This document shows positions 61,010 to 64,000 of a stretch of DNA of 64,000 nt, one piece after another; positions within the stretch are counted from its first letter, which is position 1, and every line of letters starts with the position of its first letter. Origin of the DNA: CAVRUD01 sp963849635 (GTDB taxonomy: Bacteria > Chloroflexota > Chloroflexia > Thermomicrobiales > UBA6265). The notes below the pieces were generated by a model. The model was not told the DNA's origin. It saw only the letters and a program-made list of their open reading frames with translations, and made no database searches. Where the stretch lies: assembly GCA_963849635.1 (NCBI GenBank), contig CAWKIA010000018.1:372001-436000 (forward strand), in the 5' to 3' direction. The translations under genes were made by a program, and so were the position numbers.

Positions 61010-61324
61010 ATGAAAGAGTTGTTTCCCCAAATCGACGCCTGGCGAGCCGCTGGGAACAAGGTTGCCTTAGCGACCGTGGTCAAGGTCGAAGGTTCGGCGC
61101 CGCGGCCGGTCGGCGCGACACTCGCCGTGTCGAATGGCGGCGACCTGGCAGGTTCTGTCAGCGGCGGCTGCGTCGAGTCCGCTGTCTTCGACGAAGCCCA
61201 GGAGGTCATTCGCACGGGCGAGCCGAAACTCCTGCGCTATGGCATCACCGACGAAATGGCCTGGGACGTCGGTCTTGCCTGCGGCGGCACGATCGAGGTC
61301 TTTGTCGAGCCGGTCGAAGAGTAG
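61010..61324 (+). CDS. XdhC/CoxI family, N-terminal half
   Basis: A 104-residue protein equal to the XdhC_CoxI domain, which helps insert molybdenum cofactor into xanthine-dehydrogenase-type enzymes. The signature GSVSGGCVESAVFDEAQ and the LRYGITDEMAWDVGLACGGT segment are present; AGNKVALATVVKVEGSAPRP begins it. ATG 61010 has AGAGGT upstream. The Rossmann half of XdhC is the next gene, starting 1 bp after this stop. Confidence 0.88.
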   Translation: MKELFPQIDAWRAAGNKVALATVVKVEGSAPRPVGATLAVSNGGDLAGSVSGGCVESAVFDEAQEVIRTGEPKLLRYGITDEMAWDVGLACGGTIEVFVEPVEE

Positions 61325-61325
61325 C

Positions 61326-62120
61326 GTGAGCCAAACAACGGGCCACCTCTACACAACGCTCCGAGCCGCAATCGACAACCTCACTCCCGTGGCTCTGGCG
61401 ACGATCGTCAGCGGACCGGGTGTGGGCGCGAAGCTGCTGGTTCTCCCCGATCGCATCGAGGGCGGATTTCCGCAGCCCGGCCTCGACGATGTGGTCGCCA
61501 CCGAAGCCAAAGCACTCCTGGAACAGGAGCGCTCCGAAACGAAATCAATCCCACTTGTCGGCACGGACGACGAGGTCGAGGTCTTTATCGAGACGTTTCC
61601 ACCTCCGCCGCTCCTCGTAATCTTCGGCGCGGTCCACGTCGCCCAATCGTTGTGCCGGTTTGCCAAACAGCTCGGCTTTCGAGTCTTCGTCACGGATGCG
61701 CGGGCGACGCTCGCGACTGAGGAGCGATTTCCGGAGGCCGATCGCATCATTCGAGCCTGGCCGGACGACGCGATCGCGGAGCTCGAAATCACACGGAACA
61801 CTTACGTCGCGATCCTGACTCACGATCCCAAGTTCGATGAGCCTGCCCTGATCGGTGCCCTGGCGACCGAAGCGCGCTACATCGGCGCGGTTGGCAGCCG
61901 CCGCACCAACAGGGACCGGCGCCAGCGCCTAACCGATGCGGGCGTCTCCGCCGATAGCATCTCGCGCGTACGTGGCCCGATCGGTCTCAACATCGGGGCC
62001 GATACCCCGGACGAGATGGCTGTCTCGATTCTGGCTGAGATCATCGCGGTGCGGCATGGTCGAGCCGGTGGACAGTTGACCGAAGCCAGCGGCCCGATCC
62101 GAGGCACGATCACGGCGTGA
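61326..62120 (+). CDS. XdhC family, Rossmann-fold C-terminal half
   Basis: A 264-residue protein with an initial beta domain and a Rossmann domain (LLVIFGAVHVAQSLCRFAK) that in XdhC carries the NAD-like fold, followed by FVTDARATLATEERFPEAD, AVGSRRTNRDRRQRL and GLNIGADTPDEMAVSILAEI. The GTG start at 61326 follows the first half immediately. The split of XdhC into two genes is common. It binds the cofactor and delivers it to the target enzyme. Confidence 0.87.
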   Translation: MSQTTGHLYTTLRAAIDNLTPVALATIVSGPGVGAKLLVLPDRIEGGFPQPGLDDVVATEAKALLEQERSETKSIPLVGTDDEVEVFIETFPPPPLLVIFGAVHVAQSLCRFAKQLGFRVFVTDARATLATEERFPEADRIIRAWPDDAIAELEITRNTYVAILTHDPKFDEPALIGALATEARYIGAVGSRRTNRDRRQRLTDAGVSADSISRVRGPIGLNIGADTPDEMAVSILAEIIAVRHGRAGGQLTEASGPIRGTITA

Positions 62121-62762
62121 ACGAGACGACGATGTCCGAGCCGCGCGACCGGGCGGCCGGTGGTCCGCCTGTGGCCGGAATCGTATTGGCCGCCGGAAAA
62201 TCGAGCCGCCTTGGCAGGCCCAAACAGTTACTTCAACTCGACGGCCAGCCGATCCTCGACATCGTTCTGGCCAATGCGGGCCGGTCTTTGCTCGCGCAAT
62301 GTGATTCTTGTGCTTGGCAGTGATGCCGACCGAATCGCGATCCGCGATTAGCGAACACGGCCAGCAACTCATCATCAATCCTGACTTCGCTGAGGGGCAA
62401 AGCACATCGCTGCACAAGGGTATAGCTGCGATTGGCGAGGCTGCCGCCGGCGCGATCGTCCTGCTCGGGGATCAGCCCCAGGTTACGCCGCAGATCATCG
62501 ACCGTCTCGTTACGGCGTTCCATGCGTCGGGTTCAGATATTGTTCAGCCGGTGTATAGCGGGACGCCCGGAAATCCAGTCATCTTCCGTCGCACTGTCTT
62601 TCCCGAACTTCTGAAAATCACCGGCGATCGCGGCGCCCGCGACGTCATCCAGCAGAAACGGGACGCGGTGCTCCGCGTCCCGTTCCCGAACAATCGGTCC
62701 CACTTGATGTCGATACGGACGAGGACTACGCTCGGCTTCAGGCCGCCTGGGCAGACCGCTAG
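62117..62762 (+). CDS. MocA/MobA-like molybdenum cofactor nucleotidyltransferase, broken by several frame changes
   Basis: Predicted to attach CMP or GMP to molybdopterin or a related pterin. It shows GIVLAAGKSSRLGRPKQLLQ (nucleotide loop), then VILVLGSDADRIAI in a second frame, NPDFAEGQSTSLHKGI and LLGDQPQVTPQ with the metal Asp in a third, and DVDTDEDYARLQAAWADR in the first again. Frame changes are near 62290, 62345 and 62695. With three breaks this copy may really be damaged, but every piece is conserved in sequence, so errors remain possible. The GTG start overlaps the XdhC stop as GTGA. The stop is a CTAG shared with the facing gene. Confidence 0.75.
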
Positions 62763-64000
62763 AAAAGCCCTTCGCCGTCCATCTTGTCCAGAACTCGATC
62801 GAATGCGTGCACCGTGTTCTCCAGGTCAGCATCACTATGGGCAATGCTGAGGATGCCACCTGAGGAGAAGAGATCAACTCCCTCAATCAACATTCCCTGG
62901 ACGAGTGTTCCGGTCAAAGGTCCGGCCGCTGACGCCTTCAGTTCTTCCGCTGCCATCCCCGTTGGGTATCGAACGTCGCCCTTGCTCACGTCGGAGGACG
63001 CTGTACCCAGGGCAATGTGGAAGACCGAACTCTCACCCCAAACGATGCCTGGAACGTCTCGGCGGGCGAGAACGCCATTCAATCCGGTGCGAAGCCGGGA
63101 GGCCGACTCATCGCAACGAGACTGAACGGTCGGATCAGCGCAGCGAGTAAGGCACGTGTATCCCGCGGCAGCTGCGACCGGGTTCGAGTTGTACGTTCCC
63201 TGGTGTCGGACCTTTTTGGTTGTGTTCCAACCTGGTTCATCCGAAAATTCCAAGTGCTTCATCAACTCGTCTCGACCAGCGACTGCGCCGCCGGGCATGC
63301 CGCCCGCCACGATCTTGGCCAGGGTCGTCAAGTCTGGATCGATACCGAGGCGCTCCTGCGCGCCGCCAGGTGCCCACCGGAACCCAGTGATGACTTCATC
63401 AAAAATCAGCGGTGCGCTGTACTTCGTGGCGAGTTCACGTAGCCCTTTGAGGAAACCGTCTGGAAGTGGAATCATCGCCCACGAGCCACCACTCGGTTCC
63501 ACGATGATGCCCGCGACATCTCCCTGGCTGAGCCGTTCCTCGACATAGGACAGGTCCGCTGGGACGACAGAGACCGTATCGAGTGTCTCACGCGGGATAC
63601 CCGGCATCGGGGCGCCCTCGAACGGTGGGCGCTCGCCCTTGAGCAGATAGTCGTTCCAACCGTGGAAATGACCTTCGAACTTGATGATGGTCGTCTTGCC
63701 GGTGTAGGCGCGAGCGACCCGGATCGCGAGCAGCGTCGCCTCGGTGCCGGACAGTGTGAATTTGACCTTGTCGGCTGCCGGCAGCATACGGACGATCTGT
63801 TCCGCCCAGGCAACCTCGCCTTCATGGCCCGCGCCAAAGTGGGTGCCGTTCGGCAGCGCTTCCTGGACAGCTCTGAGGATTTCCGGGTCGTTGTGCCCGA
63901 GGATGAGCGAGCCGTGCCCCATCGAGTAGTCGATCAATTCGTGGCCGTCAACCGACCACTTGTGCGCACCCTGAGCCCGCTGAACGTAGACAGGAAAAGG
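62759..64000 (-). CDS. Class III aminotransferase, glutamate-1-semialdehyde aminomutase-like, cut by the right edge
   Basis: A PLP enzyme of the HemL-like group, at least 413 residues in the window; the 5' end is outside. Family features are MGHGSLILGHNDPEI, FTLSGTEATLLAIRVARAYT, KFEGHFHGWND, IVEPSGGS, LIFDEVITGFRW and the PLP lysine in LAKIVAGGMPGGAVAGR. The frame continues upstream of its first ATG to the edge with PVYVQRAQGAHKWSVDG. Substrate could be glutamate semialdehyde or another amino acid; the HemL identity is not certain because catabolic relatives are common. It ends opposite the MobA-like gene at a shared CTAG. Confidence 0.85.
   Translation of the reverse strand, partial: PFPVYVQRAQGAHKWSVDGHELIDYSMGHGSLILGHNDPEILRAVQEALPNGTHFGAGHEGEVAWAEQIVRMLPAADKVKFTLSGTEATLLAIRVARAYTGKTTIIKFEGHFHGWNDYLLKGERPPFEGAPMPGIPRETLDTVSVVPADLSYVEERLSQGDVAGIIVEPSGGSWAMIPLPDGFLKGLRELATKYSAPLIFDEVITGFRWAPGGAQERLGIDPDLTTLAKIVAGGMPGGAVAGRDELMKHLEFSDEPGWNTTKKVRHQGTYNSNPVAAAAGYTCLTRCADPTVQSRCDESASRLRTGLNGVLARRDVPGIVWGESSVFHIALGTASSDVSKGDVRYPTGMAAEELKASAAGPLTGTLVQGMLIEGVDLFSSGGILSIAHSDADLENTVHAFDRVLDKMDGEGLF

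Overview
The window is about 62-65% GC, uses many GTG and TTG starts with good Shine-Dalgarno sites (the 16S rRNA 3' end carries the CCTCC anti-SD), and carries one complete rRNA operon. Tandem bactofilins, a split cytochrome b / Rieske / cytochrome c complex, CoxD/CoxE/XdhC-type maturation genes and several YtcJ-like amidohydrolases point to a free-living bacterium, most likely a Chloroflexota member related to Thermomicrobia. That placement is inference from gene content; the 16S gene (43948-45447) would settle it.

Layout. 1-9.7 kb: envelope and surface genes (serine hydrolase, Tat-exported transglutaminase-like protein, acidic secreted protein, two bactofilins, a zinc-ribbon/SH3 membrane protein). 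9.7-17.6 kb: a plus-strand metabolic run (Cys/Met PLP enzyme, class V aminotransferase, polysaccharide deacetylase, two paralogous amidohydrolases, metallo-beta-lactamase-fold hydrolase). 17.7-33.3 kb: an accessory region with two abutting IS630-type elements, a truncated operon of unknown genes, a passenger block (NDH-2, DUF2252, voltage-gated-type K+ channel, DHA2 efflux pump), an IS481-type element, an ISAs1-type element next to a multicopper-oxidase remnant, and a 2.6-kb insert between a tRNA-Arg and a 49-bp copy of its 3' part. 33.4-39.3 kb: two FAH-family hydrolases, galM, purH and a zinc metalloprotease-like gene. 39.5-45.8 kb: rrn operon on the minus strand (16S, tRNA-Ile, tRNA-Ala, 23S, 5S, tRNA-fMet) with promoter and terminator. 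45.9-57 kb: VanW-type protein, ridA, tRNA-Val, the quinol:cytochrome c (bc/b6f-like) operon, a zinc-ribbon protein, a cyclodeaminase, comM and a 2TM protein. 57-64 kb: secreted GH13 glycosidase, a five-gene CoxD/CoxE/XdhC/MobA-type operon for maturing a molybdenum hydroxylase, and a class III aminotransferase running off the right edge.

The genes work mostly as independent housekeeping and catabolic units. Clear functional modules are respiration (split cytochrome b, Rieske, and a cytochrome c fused to two cupredoxin domains), cell-shape/envelope (bactofilins, SH3, VanW), and molybdoenzyme maturation.

A major caution: at least 16 positions show a coding frame that jumps by one base in an otherwise intact gene, including purH and comM, many at short homopolymers. 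This looks like uncorrected indel error in the assembly rather than mass pseudogenisation, so those genes are described as single genes with a frame break.
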